Positions 11,243 to 21,895 of a stretch of DNA of 64,000 nucleotides are shown piece by piece (position 1 is the first letter of the stretch; every line of letters starts with the position of its first letter). The translations under genes were made by a program, and so were the position numbers. The stretch lies in assembly GCF_030272615.1 (NCBI RefSeq), contig NC_081413.1, positions 99,480,239-99,544,238 on the forward strand. Direction: 5' to 3'. A model generated the notes under the pieces. It was not told where the DNA came from, did no database searches, and was given only the letters and a program-made list of their open reading frames with translations. The DNA comes from Cryptomeria japonica. Lineage: Eukaryota; Streptophyta; Pinopsida; Cupressales; Cupressaceae.

Positions 11243-11896
11243 CTAATCCCTTTCCACGGGTTGCGATGTTTGCAAATAGGGGTCAACATTTTCTATTTCT
11301 AGGACTTCCATTAGAGCCCCAACTTTAATTTTCACTCTGTGTACAATGTGGTCATCCAATTGTCTACCGAATTGATGCAAGTCGTTCTTCACATGGCAAA
11401 AGTTTTGTCGTTCTAGGGCATGCTTTATTCGGTCATAGAGTACCATGTAAGCATGGCTAGATTGAATAAAATGGCGTGAAAAGAGGCCTCCAAGGAGAGT
11501 CGACCCTGCCATAGATTATATTTTGCTAGGGCTTCATGGAATGGGGCTGAGGGAAGCACATCTTGTCTTACCAACTTAAAGAATACTAAATCCAGTAGAG
11601 GAATAGATTGCAAGAGATCCAGAGCATTTTATAGAAAGGAACTAAGAAGTTGATGTGGATACAGAATCCTTTTGGCTTGTGGGGATAACATCTCCTCACC
11701 GATGAAGTCTTTGAACTCTTCTCAATTGTGGATTGTGTAACAGAAAAAGTTGGTCGAGGTCCCTGTCATCGATGTGTCTATGAAAAGTCATCGAAGGTTC
11801 TATAATTTGCACTGAAATCCAGTCGTTCCATGGCATATACTCCCAGTGAATTTGCCTGCATCCTCCGCAAGAACCATTTTCCATATTGTAGAGCAC
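11243..11896 (-). pseudogene. Unknown coding-like sequence downstream of LINE RNase H
   Basis: Minus-strand frames interrupted by stops: one from 11896 (YNMENGSCGGCRQIHWEYMP), a second in another frame (11425-11613), and a third from 11512 (HALERQNFCHVKNDLHQFGR). I recognise no domain. It lies between the RNase H end (12285) and the poly(A), where a simple 3' UTR would be expected. It may be a decayed extra ORF of this LINE family or a captured gene piece; weakly supported. Confidence 0.4.
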
Positions 11897-12284
11897 TATG
11901 ATACTTCAAAAATTTAAATTTTTGAAAATTTCGACTAAGAACTGTGTGTAATTTTCAAAAATTTTGGCTAAGAACTATATGTGTAAGAGCAGGCTGGTTC
12001 CATTTATAAACAAAAATACCATCTCAAAGTGCAATAAATGATCAAATTTTAGGATCATGTTTGTGATCCTTGCATTAATTTTGTGGCCATAATATAGTCG
12101 AGGGGATGTGTGAGAGGCCTAAGTCTGTTTTACCTTGTGTGAAGTGACATATTGAGATTCCCCGGGTACTTCGCACTAAAGTTCCATACATACCATCTAC
12201 AAAATGCATTTAAAAAGCATAAATGCAAGTGTCCTGTCAGCCTTCTTGTTAACCAACACTGGTTATGTGCTTGCATGTGAGTAT

Positions 12285-15032
12285 TTAATAGGAAGTAGCT
12301 TGTGGTAAGAGCGTTGTACTTTCCTTTTGTACTAATTCGAGCAATTTGGGAAAAGAAGACAGTTTAGAAGGAATTGCAATCAACTCCACGAAAATGCCAT
12401 CGCAACCCATGTTTGCTAACAAGTCAGCAACAGAGTTTCCCTCTCTTAGTGTGTGATTGACAGAGTAGTCCGAAAAAGTGTCGAGAAGATCCAAGGTATG
12501 CTTCAGAACATAAGATAGCTTCCAGGTCTTAGATCTTTTCGAGGTAATTGAGTTGATATGACTAAAGAATCCCCTTCTATGTGTTTATTGGAGAGGCCAC
12601 ACTTCCTTGCTAGTACTAGACCGGTTAGTAAAGCATTTGCTTCCGCCAAGTTATTTGTACTTGGAGGGATGGGTGAAGCTTAGAAAGCACACATTTTGCC
12701 AAAATGATCTCTTATGCAAACCCAAATTCCCGATTTCCTTGGATTTCCATGAGAAGAGTCATCAAAGTTGATCTTAAAAAAATTTGGAGCTTGGGGTGTC
12801 CATTTTATGGATGACCTGTCTTTCACATGGATTGAAGACCAGTTCGGGAGAATCCTTATTGGCAAAATAATATCGTGCCAGGATTTTGCAATTTCCTTAT
12901 CCCACTGGGTAAATGACTGGATGTCCTTGGAATTTGTGAGAGAAGAGTTAATGATTTATGTAATTGAATTTTACAATTTGATCAAAACTTGATCCAGAGA
13001 AGAGGATATCTTTCTAAATATTCATTTGTTCCTCTCCCACCAGATTGCCCAAATAATGTGAGTAGGAGCACATTTCCAAATACCTGAGAAGGTTAATGTA
13101 GAGAATAAAAGAGGCTAGGAGTTAAACATATCCCACAGTGATTTCAAAAGGGGCAACATGAGTTGGAGTTTATTCATGATGAAGGACCAACATTGGGAGG
13201 CTAAAGAGCAGTGTAAAAAAATGATCAACTGATTCTTCCTCTAAGTCACAAAATACACAATTAAAAGCTTGTCTTTTAACTAGTTTTACTAATCTCTCTG
13301 TTGTTAAGATTCTTTTATTTAGTGTTAGCCACGCAAAATAACCTGCTTTTGGTAAGACAATGTCATTCCAACAAAAGGAGTATGTCTGACTGTTGCAGGG
13401 CATTGTAACCTTCTTTGATTGAATATTGCCCTGACTTTGAAGCTGCCCAAATTAACACATCATCTCTGTTAGACATGATAACTATTTTATTCAATAAAAT
13501 GTTGGCCAATGAGGAAGCTTGTTGGAGGGCTATTGGGAGAAGAGTAGGATCTTTCCTGATTATTTTTCCTGAGAATATTTCTACAACATACACATAATCA
13601 CTCAATTTTATACCCCAATGGGCTATGGTTGTATCCATAATGTCTGCCATGTTATCCAATTGAGCAATAGGAGGATGCCCACACCATGAGTTTGTCCAAA
13701 AGTTAGCACTGAGACCATTTTTTATTTGCCATGAAACATACTTGGATATTAGATTCCTTGAATCCATCATGAAGTTCCAAATAGCAGATCCCTTTGGAGG
13801 GTCTAAAAGTGTCAATACTCTTGATGGTTGAGTGTTGTCCAAATATTTACCTTGCATAATCTGACACCATTTGGAGACCGGGTTAGTGTACATTTTCCAA
13901 ATTAATTTTCCTCCAAAGGCCTTGTTGTGGTGCTTCAAATTGTGAAGTCCCACTCCCCCTTGGGATTTTTGGCATGACATATTTTCTAGAAAGGTTAGGG
14001 GGATTTTCCTTTCATTTGTCATATTACTGTTCCATAGAAAATCTCTAACAAGTTTCTGCAATTATTGGATGACGGATGAGGGAGCCTTGAGGACAGAAAT
14101 GTAAAGTTTGATATTGTTGTTAGCACTGACTTGATAAGAAGGATTCTACCTGATAGTGAAAGTCACCTTACTTTCCAAGCTGAGATTTGTGCCTGAATTC
14201 TACCAATGACAACAGACCAATAGGATGGTTTGTTTGATCCCATAAAAAAGGGGATGCCAAGGTAGGAGGATGGCAATTGGACCATTGAGAAGCCCAAAGT
14301 CTTGCATATTCTTAGTGATAAGACTGAAGGTGTGTTGAAAATGAAAATCTTAGACTTGGCAACATTAATTTTCTGACCCGAAGCAGAAGAATAGATATCC
14401 AGTGTTTGCTTGATGAGCTTGGCTTCTTTTAGAGAAGACTTACCTAATAACAATGTGTCATCGGCGAAGAGAGAATGAGTTACTGTTAATGAAGTATCTG
14501 GATGGGTGACCCCAAGCCAAAGCCCATTTGAGGATTGAAAATTGATGTATCTGCTCAAAGCATCTACCATGAGAATTAAGAGAAATGGTGACAGAGCGTC
14601 GCCTTGACTTATCCCCTGTGTACTCTAAAAAAACCCTGAAGGATGACCATTTATTAGAATAGAGAAATGTGCACATGAGATACAATTTTTGATCCATTTG
14701 CACCATTTGTCTGAGAAACCAAATTTTGATCATACTTTGAAGAGGAACTCCCACTTGACCCGGTCTTATGCTTTCATCATATCAAGTTTGATAACAAAAT
14801 TTTCTTGTTGGCTCTCATGGACAGAGTGTAAAACCTCATGCACGACTAGGGCTCCTTCCATAGTCTCCCTACCTGGGGCAAAACCCCCTTGTTCTTGTGA
14901 CATGATCCTTAGTATGAGGAAGTGCATTCTAAGGTAAATAGCCTTAGTTACAATCTTATATATTGTGTTACAAAGAGAAATGGGTATGAACTTTGCGAAT
15001 GAAGAAGGGGAAGGGGTTTTTGGGATAAGAAT
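12285..15032 (-). pseudogene. LINE ORF2, 3' part: RT, zf-RVT, RNase H
   Basis: Minus strand from 15032: RT palm motifs ISLCNTIYKIVTKAIYLRM, SQEQGGFAPGRETMEGA and FVIKLDMMKA, a frame change near 14760, then the catalytic HSLFADDTLLLG and ASGQKINVAKSK. Next comes a connector (YLGIPFF; GGVGLHNLKHHNKAFGGKL), a zinc-binding RT domain (PKAGYFAWLTLNKRILT, CVFCDLEEESVDHF) and RNase H (FKINFDDSSHGNPRKSGI; HTLREGNSVADLLANMG). At least five frame breaks make it inactive. Its first codons continue directly from 22654 on the far side of the gypsy insertion. Confidence 0.9.
15028..15032. repeat. Target-site duplication of the nested gypsy element, left
   Basis: AGAAT here pairs with AGAAC at 22649-22653. 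Closing the gap restores continuous LINE RT reading frame (NATNIVL followed by IPKTP), which confirms the insertion site; the left copy carries a C-to-T change. Confidence 0.85.
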
Positions 15033-15203
15033 TGTTGTCCTAGATTTCAGCACGACCAAAATCATGAGGCAACCCTACAAAATTGGTCCATTTCATACCT
15101 TATGGTCTTCAGGAGAGCTTAATCAACTTCATCGGGTAGCTCGTTTAGCTCTTTGCTTTTCATTTTAGTGTTTTTCTTGTTTTTCTTTACTTTGCAGTTT
15201 TAC

Positions 15204-16275
15204 TTGCAGTTCGGACTGCAAGGTCTTTTCTTTGTTGACTGCACATCGGACTTTAAATTTCGATGTGCGTTTGCTTGGTCTAAGCCTACAGTTCAGACTT
15301 TAAAGTCTGACCTGCAAGTGGTCTTTGCCTGCAGTTCGGACTTTAAAGTCCGACCTGCAGATTGCTTGTTTGGACAATGTACGTCGGACTTTAAAGTCCG
15401 ACATGCAAGAGTTTCTAGCCTGCATGTCGGACTTTAAAGTCTGACGTGCAACTACGAGTTGTAATTAATATTGCGTTAATTAATTTTTTAGGGTTTCTGT
15501 TTAATCACTTTTTAAGTTAATTTTTGTGTTTTCTTCCTTTGTTTTTGCTTGTCATCTTTTTCTCCGTGCACCCTCCTCCTCTTTTGCTCGCCGTGATTCA
15601 AATTTTGCTCACCATGACTTGGATCAGATCGCTCCATTGTCGGATTTTTCCATCATCATTTCTGTGAGGTAGGGTTTGCATTTTATTTTTCTCTCTGGGT
15701 TTTCCTTTTTGTTTTGCATTTCTTTCTTCCTTGTTTTGGTTTCTTTCGGGGTTTTTGTTTTGTGTTTTGAAGAGCAATCGGATTTTAAAGTCTGATTGTC
15801 TCCCTTGTTTCAAAGGACAATTGGATTTTAAAACCTGATTTCCCTCTGAAGTCTCCCTTCTCCAGCTGCATACTGGACATTAAAATCTGGTGTGCAGCTG
15901 GACAAAAGGATCTCTGCATATCAAATTTTAAAGTCCGATATGCGGGATCATAACCTTCACATATCGAACTTTAAAATCTGATATGCTTAGAAGAGTAGGT
16001 TGACATGTCGGGTTTTAAAACCCGACATGTCAACTAATTGTTTTTCCCTTTGTCTGCACATCAGACTTTAAAGTCCGATGTGCCTTTAATCTTTTCTGGA
16101 TTGACACATCGGACTTTAAAGTCCGATGTGTTATTGATTTTCCCCGGATTGACACATCGGACTTTAAAGTCCAATGTGTTGATAACCCATCCCGAAATTG
16201 CACATCAGACATTAAAGTCTGATGTGCCTATCAAGGTGTTTTTAATTACACTTTGGACTTTAAATTTCGATGTGC
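15204..16275. repeat. Palindrome array in the 5' LTR (TTTAAA-core units)
   Basis: At least 16 short inverted repeats centred on TTTAAA or TTTTAAAA, most matching TCGGACTTTAAAGTCCGA with added arms. Centres lie in 15241-15268, 15288-15318, 15329-15360, 15378-15407, 15421-15450, 15775-15798, 15817-15840, 15865-15899, 15916-15943, 15958-15986, 15999-16034 (36 bp, perfect), 16056-16083, 16104-16131 (28 bp, perfect), 16152-16179, 16200-16227 and 16249-16274. A collapsed unit lies at 15204-15222. Arms differ between units but remain complementary. Confidence 0.93.
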
Positions 16276-16486
16276 AATTTTTGTTTTCAAAAGAGCATGT
16301 TGGACTTTTTTCACCGACCTACTGTTTTTGGCAGTTTTACTCCCAAGCCTATTTTAAGTCCCGTTTTTCGATCCGTTTGAGAAAAATTGATTTTGATAAT
16401 GATGAAGAGATAATCCTCAGTATTGAATATAGTCATCACAAATGTCAAAGCTCCCTTAAAACAAATCTAAGCCTTCCTCAAGTCAG

Positions 16487-16801
16487 TTGGAATCTTCTCC
16501 AAGTAAAACATCATCAAGAAAGATGAAGTACAAGTATGACAAGTACTTGAATCTGTACCCAGAGAGTTCAATAGACTCGAATATCAAGGAGATCAGAGAC
16601 ACTAAAATTGGGCACGTAAATATGCAAGAATTCATTGACCGAGTTGAGAAGGCTCATGCTCACCTAACTAATCTGATCAAATCTGAGTTGCATAAATATG
16701 CATCTTTTCCAGTTGTAGCTCATGATCTAGAATTTGTGCATGCAGTAGCGGATCACTTTGATCCAAACACGAGATGGGCCAAAGAAATAGGTAAAGATTG
16801 A
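16487..16801 (+). CDS. Small ORF inside the 5' LTR (unknown)
   Basis: 104 codons in U3, repeated in the 3' LTR at 21242-21601. It is lysine- and serine-rich at the start (SPSKTSSRKMKYKYDKYLNL), then NIKEIRDTKIGHVNMQEF and a helical HLTNLIKSELHKYASF, ending FDPNTRWAKEIGKD. No domain recognised. It lies upstream of the TATA box, so it would be translated only from a transcript starting elsewhere, or from the 3' end of element RNA. Confidence 0.45.
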   Translation: MESSPSKTSSRKMKYKYDKYLNLYPESSIDSNIKEIRDTKIGHVNMQEFIDRVEKAHAHLTNLIKSELHKYASFPVVAHDLEFVHAVADHFDPNTRWAKEIGKD

Positions 16802-16893
16802 AGATGCAATTTCTCATGTCTGAGTAATCACAAGTTCTCCTCCAATGACGAACGAAGCAGAGATGAAACATTGGGACTGAAGACAATCCAAAA

Positions 16894-19695
16894 ATGATCA
16901 ACATTGGAAAGTGTTGTTCACAAGGAGAAAGGCAAAAATTTGTTGCATTATTGCAAATGTATGTTGACGTCTTGGCATACTCTTATGAAGATCTAAATTA
17001 TTTTCATCCCAAAGAGCTCTGCCATGACATCCCATTGAAACTAGGTATTACACCTTTCCATCAGAAGCAAAGACAATACAACTAAAAGATCTCTAATACT
17101 ATCTTTGTTGAAGTACAAAAGATGTTGAAAGCAAGGATAATCTTCCCCATCCACCATTCTTCTTGGATAGCCAATATTGTACCTATACATAAGAAGAATG
17201 GTGAAATTCAGATATGTGTAGATTTCTGAAACTTGAATCAGGAATCCTTGAAGGATAATTATCCTTTACCTGTCATGGATCATGTCCTACAAGTTGTTAC
17301 TGGAGCAGAGATGATGTCCATGTTGGACGGATTTTTGGGTTATAACCAGGTAGAAGTTCTGGAGCAAGATCAGCATAAGACCACTTTTACTACACCTTGG
17401 GGTACCTTTGCATATCGCAGGATGCCTTTTGGATTAATAAATGTGGGAGCAACTTTCCAACGTGCAATGGACTTGGCCTTTCGAATTTTTCTTGGTAAGT
17501 TCATTATGGTCTATTTGGATGATTTGACAGTTTATTCTAAGGACCGTTAAGATCATTTTTCCCATTTGCAACGAGTCTTAGAGAAATGTCGTCAGCATGG
17601 AATTTCCCTCAATCCCAAGAAATCTATTTTTGGGGTCACTGAAGGTAAATTGCTTGGGCATATTGTTTCGAAAGAAGGTATAAAAATTGATGCAGAAAGG
17701 GTTAAAGCTATTCGTGACCTTTCCTTGCCAACAAGTAAGACTGTTGTTCATTCTTTCTTTGGTAAAGTAAATTTCCTGCGAAGATTCATTCCAGACTTTG
17801 TTGAACAGACTCGTCATATAGTTAATATGATGAAAGGTAATTCTCTCTTCAAGTGGACTCCCGAAGGAAAGAAAGATTTCCATCAGATCAAGGAAGCCAT
17901 GGCAAATGCTCTAGTCTTAGTATGCCCAGATTATACCAAAGAGTTTATTATGTATAGCTATGCATCAGATCATACTTGTTTGGTTGTACTAATGCAGAGA
18001 AATAATGAAGGTGTGGAATCACCTATTGCATTCATGAGTTATCCACTGAAGGCTCATGAGTTGAAATACTCAGAAATGGAGAAGCATGTTTTTGTCATGG
18101 TGAAAGCAGTGAAACATTTCAGGTTTTATATTCTGAATTTGCATGTCGTTGCTCTTGTTCTTGATGTTGTTGTCAAGTCGATTCTGACGCAACAAGAGTT
18201 TGGAACTAAAAAGGGCAACTGGGTTGCCAAGATTCAAGAATATGATATGAAAATCAAGTCCACTAAGTTGGTTCGTGGAAAAGGTCTATGTCAGTTGATA
18301 GTTGACAACAAATCAATTGATGAAGTGGTGCTTGAAAATGAAGGTATTAATCAAGATCTTCCTCATGTTCTATTTGTTAGCACTACTGATGAGTGGTATT
18401 CCGACCCAGCATATCTCTTAATGTATGGAGATTGTCCTGCACACTTGTCAAGGAAAGAAAAGTGAACCTTAAAGCTTAAAGCAGTGAATTTGGTCCTATG
18501 GGACAATTGTTTGTACAAGAAGGGTCTAGACGGTAATTTCCTGCACTGCGTGGACAAACAACAACAAGTAAGATTACTTCAAGCTTTTCATGATCTTGCT
18601 TGTGGAGGACATTTTTCTACCCCTGTTACTGCACACAAAATCTTGTGTGCTAGCTATTACTGGCCAACATCATTTAAAGATACATACAATTGGGTTTTCA
18701 AGTGTGAGCAATGTTAGTAATTTGTTGGTAGGCCTAAATTAGCTGTGCTCCCTCTAAAGCCAGTAATAATTGAAGAGCCTTTCCAACAGTGGGGGTTGGA
18801 CTTCATTGGACTTGTCAATCCAACATCAAGTGTAGGTTACATGTATATTCTTACAGCGACAAATTACTTCACCAAGTGGGTGGAGGCAATCCCAACTAAG
18901 CAATCTACCTCAGTGGTGGTTTGTCAATTTCTAAAGGAAAACATTGTCTCAAGGTTTGGTGTTCCTCATAAGATACTAGCTGATAACACTTCATGTTTTT
19001 CATCTTATGAGATAATTGAATTTTACTTTGATCATGGTATTACTCTTTCACACTCATCTGACTATTATCCGCAAGGAAATGGTCAAGTCGAGTCAAGCAA
19101 CAAGAATCTGGTTACTATTATGAGGAAGCTTGTTGATGAGAAACAACGAACTTGGCATAAAGCTCTTTATGATGCGCTATGGGCTGATCGTATAACTCCA
19201 AAAAGAGAAATTGGTATGTCACCTTTTCAACTTTTGTATGGGTTGAATGTCGAGATTCCAATCACTGTGGAACTTCCAGCATTACAGCTTGCCAAGGCCA
19301 TTGAAGATGAAACATATCAAGATTCACTGGATAAGCGAATTATGTTTCTTTCTCAGCTAGAAGAAACAAGAGCTGAAGTGGTAGATAGGATTGTTGCCCG
19401 CCAAAGCGAAGTAAAGGCATTGTTTGATAGGAAAACAACTTCCTGTGAGTTCTCAATTGGTGATCAAGTCTTGTTATGGGACAAGAGGAAGGAACCAAAG
19501 GGTTTGCATGGAAAATTTGACTCTTTGTGGAGAGGTCCCTTCACTATTCATGAAGTATGTGGCGAGCATAGCTACTTACTTGCATATGTAGATGGTACCC
19601 CATTCTCACTACCTCATAGTGGAGAACATTTGAAGCTCTTTTGCTCAATAGAGAGCAATGTAAAGGAAGTTGTACTTTTTGTAAAATATGTATAG
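16894..19695 (+). pseudogene. gypsy pol: RT, RNase H, integrase
   Basis: RT begins near 16930; motifs PLPVMDHVLQVV, SMLDGFLGYNQV, RMPFGLINVGATFQ and the active-site VYLDD follow. RNase H includes YASDHTCLVVLMQ, SYPLKAHELKYSEMEKH. Integrase has the HHCC finger (HDLACGGHF ... CEQC) and a core with WGLDFIGLV, ILADNTSCF and YYPQGNGQVESSN (the D, D, E residues), then a C-terminal segment with LLWDKRKEPKGL. Stops at about 17084, 17229, 17548, 18463 and 18716 break the frame. The order RT-RNase H-integrase is gypsy. Confidence 0.92.
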
Positions 19696-19981
19696 TCTTT
19701 TCTTTTCATTCTTTTCGTCACCTGACTCTATAGCCCAATGGATACAGGCACTCAGAGTTCTAGATTCTACAAGCTTCAAGTGGTGCAACTTGTTCCCCAA
19801 TCAGAGCCAGGTGTTGTCCTCGATTTCAGCACGGCCAAAATTGTGAGGCAACCCTACGAAACTAGTCCGTTTCGTACCTTATGGACTTTGGGAGAGCTTA
19901 ATCGACTTTGGCAGGTAGCTCGTTTAGCTCTTTGCTTTTCATTTTAGTGTTTTTCTTGTTTTTCTTTAGTTTGCAATTTTA

Positions 19982-21075
19982 CTTGCAGTTCGGACTTTAA
20001 AGTCCGAACTGCAAGGTCTTTTCTTTGTTGACTGCACATCAGACTTTAAAGTCCAATGTGTGTTTGCTTGGTCTAAGCATGCAGTTTGGACTTTAAAGTC
20101 CGACCTGCAGACTACTTGTTTGGACAATGCACGTCGAACTTTAAAGTCCGACATGCAAGAGTTTCTAGCCTAAATGTTGGACTTTAAAGTCCGATATGCA
20201 ACTGCGAGTTGTAATTAATGTTGCATTAATTGATTTTTTAGGGTTTTTATTTAATCGCTTTTTAAGTTAATTTTTGCATTTTCTTCCTTTGTTTTTTCTT
20301 GTCAGTTTTTTCTCTGTTCGCCCTCCTCTACTTTTTCTCGCTGTGATTTGGATTTTGCTCGTCGTGACTCGGATTAGATCGCTCCATTGTCGGATTATTC
20401 CATCATCATTGCCGCGAGGTAGGGTTTGCATTTTATTTTTCTCTTTGGGTTTTCCTTTTTGTTTTGCATTTCTTTCTTCCTTGTTTTGGTTTCTTTCAAA
20501 GTTTTTGTTATGTGTTTCGTAGAGCAATCGGATTTTAAAGTCCGATTGTCTCCCTTGTTTGAAAGGACAATTAGATTTTAAAACCCGATTTCCCTCCGAA
20601 GTCTCCCTTCTCCAGCTGCATACCGGACTTTAAAATCCAGTGTGTAGCTAGATGAAAGGATCTCCGCATATCGGATTTTAAAGTTCGATATGCGGGATCA
20701 TAACCTTCGCATATCGGACTTTAAAATCTGATATGCGGAGAAGAGTAGGTTGACATGTCAGGTTTTAAAATTTGACATGTCAACTAATTGTTTTTCCCTT
20801 TGTCTGCATATCAGACTTTAAAGTCTGATGTGCCTTTAATCTTTCCCAAATTGACACATCGGACTTTAAAGTCCGATGTGCTTGTTTCAAGTTTTCACCC
20901 CCTACACGTCGGACTTTAAAGTCCGATGTGTTATTGATTTTCCCCAGATTGACACATCGGACTTTAAAGTTCGATGTGTTGATAACCCATCCCAAAATTG
21001 CACATCGGACTTTAAAGTCCGATGTGCCAATCAAGGTGTTTTTAATTGCACTTTGGACTTTAAAGTTCGTTGTGC
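19982..21075. repeat. Palindrome array in the 3' LTR (TTTAAA-core units)
   Basis: Seventeen units: 19982-20015 (34 bp, perfect), 20034-20060, 20081-20108, 20129-20156, 20172-20199, 20525-20548, 20558-20590, 20615-20648, 20664-20695, 20708-20737, 20750-20783, 20806-20833, 20855-20880 (perfect), 20905-20930, 20952-20979, 21000-21027 (28 bp, perfect) and 21048-21075. Spacers between units are unrelated unique sequence, with one large gap at 20200-20524. One unit (20905-20930) has no partner in the 5' LTR. Confidence 0.93.
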
Positions 21076-21241
21076 AATTTTTGTTTTCAAAAGAGCATGT
21101 CAGACTTTTTTCCCCGACCTGCTGTTTTTGGCAGTTTTACTCCCAAGCCTGTTTTGAGTCCCATTTTTTGATCCATTTGAGAAAAAATGATTTTGATAAT
21201 GATGAAGAGCTAATCCTTAGTGTTGAATGTAGTCATCACGA

Positions 21242-21601
21242 ATGTCAAATATCCCTCAAAAAAAATCCGAGCCTTCCTCATGTCAGTTGGAATCTTCTCC
21301 AAGTAAAACATCATCAAGAAAGATGAAGTACAAGTACAACAAGTACTTGAATCTGTACCCAGAGAGTTCAGTAGACTTGAATATCAAGGAGATCAGAGAC
21401 ACTAAAATCGAGCACATAAATATGCAAGAATTCATTGACCAAGTTGAGAAGGCTCATGCTCGCCTAACTAATCTGATCAAATCCGAACTGCATAAATATG
21501 CATCTTTTCCAGTTGCAGCTCATGATCCAGAATTTGTGCATCCAGTAGCAGATCACTTTGATCCAAACACAGGATGGGCCAAAGAAATAGGTAAAGATTA
21601 A
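21242..21601 (+). CDS. Small ORF inside the 3' LTR (unknown), second copy
   Basis: 119 codons, the last 104 aligned with 16487-16801 without gaps or stops and ending at the same GKD-stop. Differences between the copies are amino acid substitutions scattered through the frame. The longer start (MSNIPQKKSEPSSCQ) is not available in the 5' copy. Confidence 0.45.
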   Translation: MSNIPQKKSEPSSCQLESSPSKTSSRKMKYKYNKYLNLYPESSVDLNIKEIRDTKIEHINMQEFIDQVEKAHARLTNLIKSELHKYASFPVAAHDPEFVHPVADHFDPNTGWAKEIGKD

Positions 21602-21886
21602 AGATGCAATTTCTCGTGTCCGAGTAATCACAAGTTCTCCTCCAATGTCAAACGAAGAAGAGATGAAAGCTATCTTGGATAAGTTCGAATATTTTCAGAA
21701 TTCCAATGAGGAGGAGAATGAAGAATGAAGTGACCCCTTTTGAAACCTTTTCTTCATGCAGTTGCACCAATAGATGTTGTCAATTTTTATGCAGTTGCAC
21801 GCTTTCTTTATGTTGTAGTTGTAGTAAAATGGGACTGTGCAGTTGAATAAGTCAACTGTACCCACCTTTTTCTCAACTTCTTTTCA

Positions 21887-21895
21887 TATATAAGG
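21887..21895 (+). promoter_or_regulatory. TATA box of the nested gypsy LTR
   Basis: TATATAAGG lies about 760 bp from the LTR end and about 800 bp downstream of the last palindrome, which places the palindrome array in U3. Assignment is by motif and position. Confidence 0.6.

Larger units (their letters stand above)
15033..16868 (+). repeat. 5' LTR of the nested gypsy element, right part deleted
   Basis: Aligns with 19812 to about 21670 of the 3' LTR and then stops matching after AGATGAAA at 16868. The missing part includes the equivalent of the TATA box at 21887 and all of R and U5, so this LTR cannot start transcription normally. Confidence 0.88.

Noticed and set aside
15204-16275. CRISPR-like look of the palindrome array (repeat, unique spacer, repeat)
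   Set aside because: Repeats vary in sequence and arm length, spacer lengths are irregular, the host is a plant, and the array sits inside an LTR in two copies.
20780-21157. ORFs on both strands giving repeated SDFKVR or HRTLKSDV peptides (also 15153-16526 and 19966-20154)
   Set aside because: They are translations of the palindrome units. Because units are self-complementary, both strands give the same peptide; this is a shadow of DNA structure, not a repeat protein.
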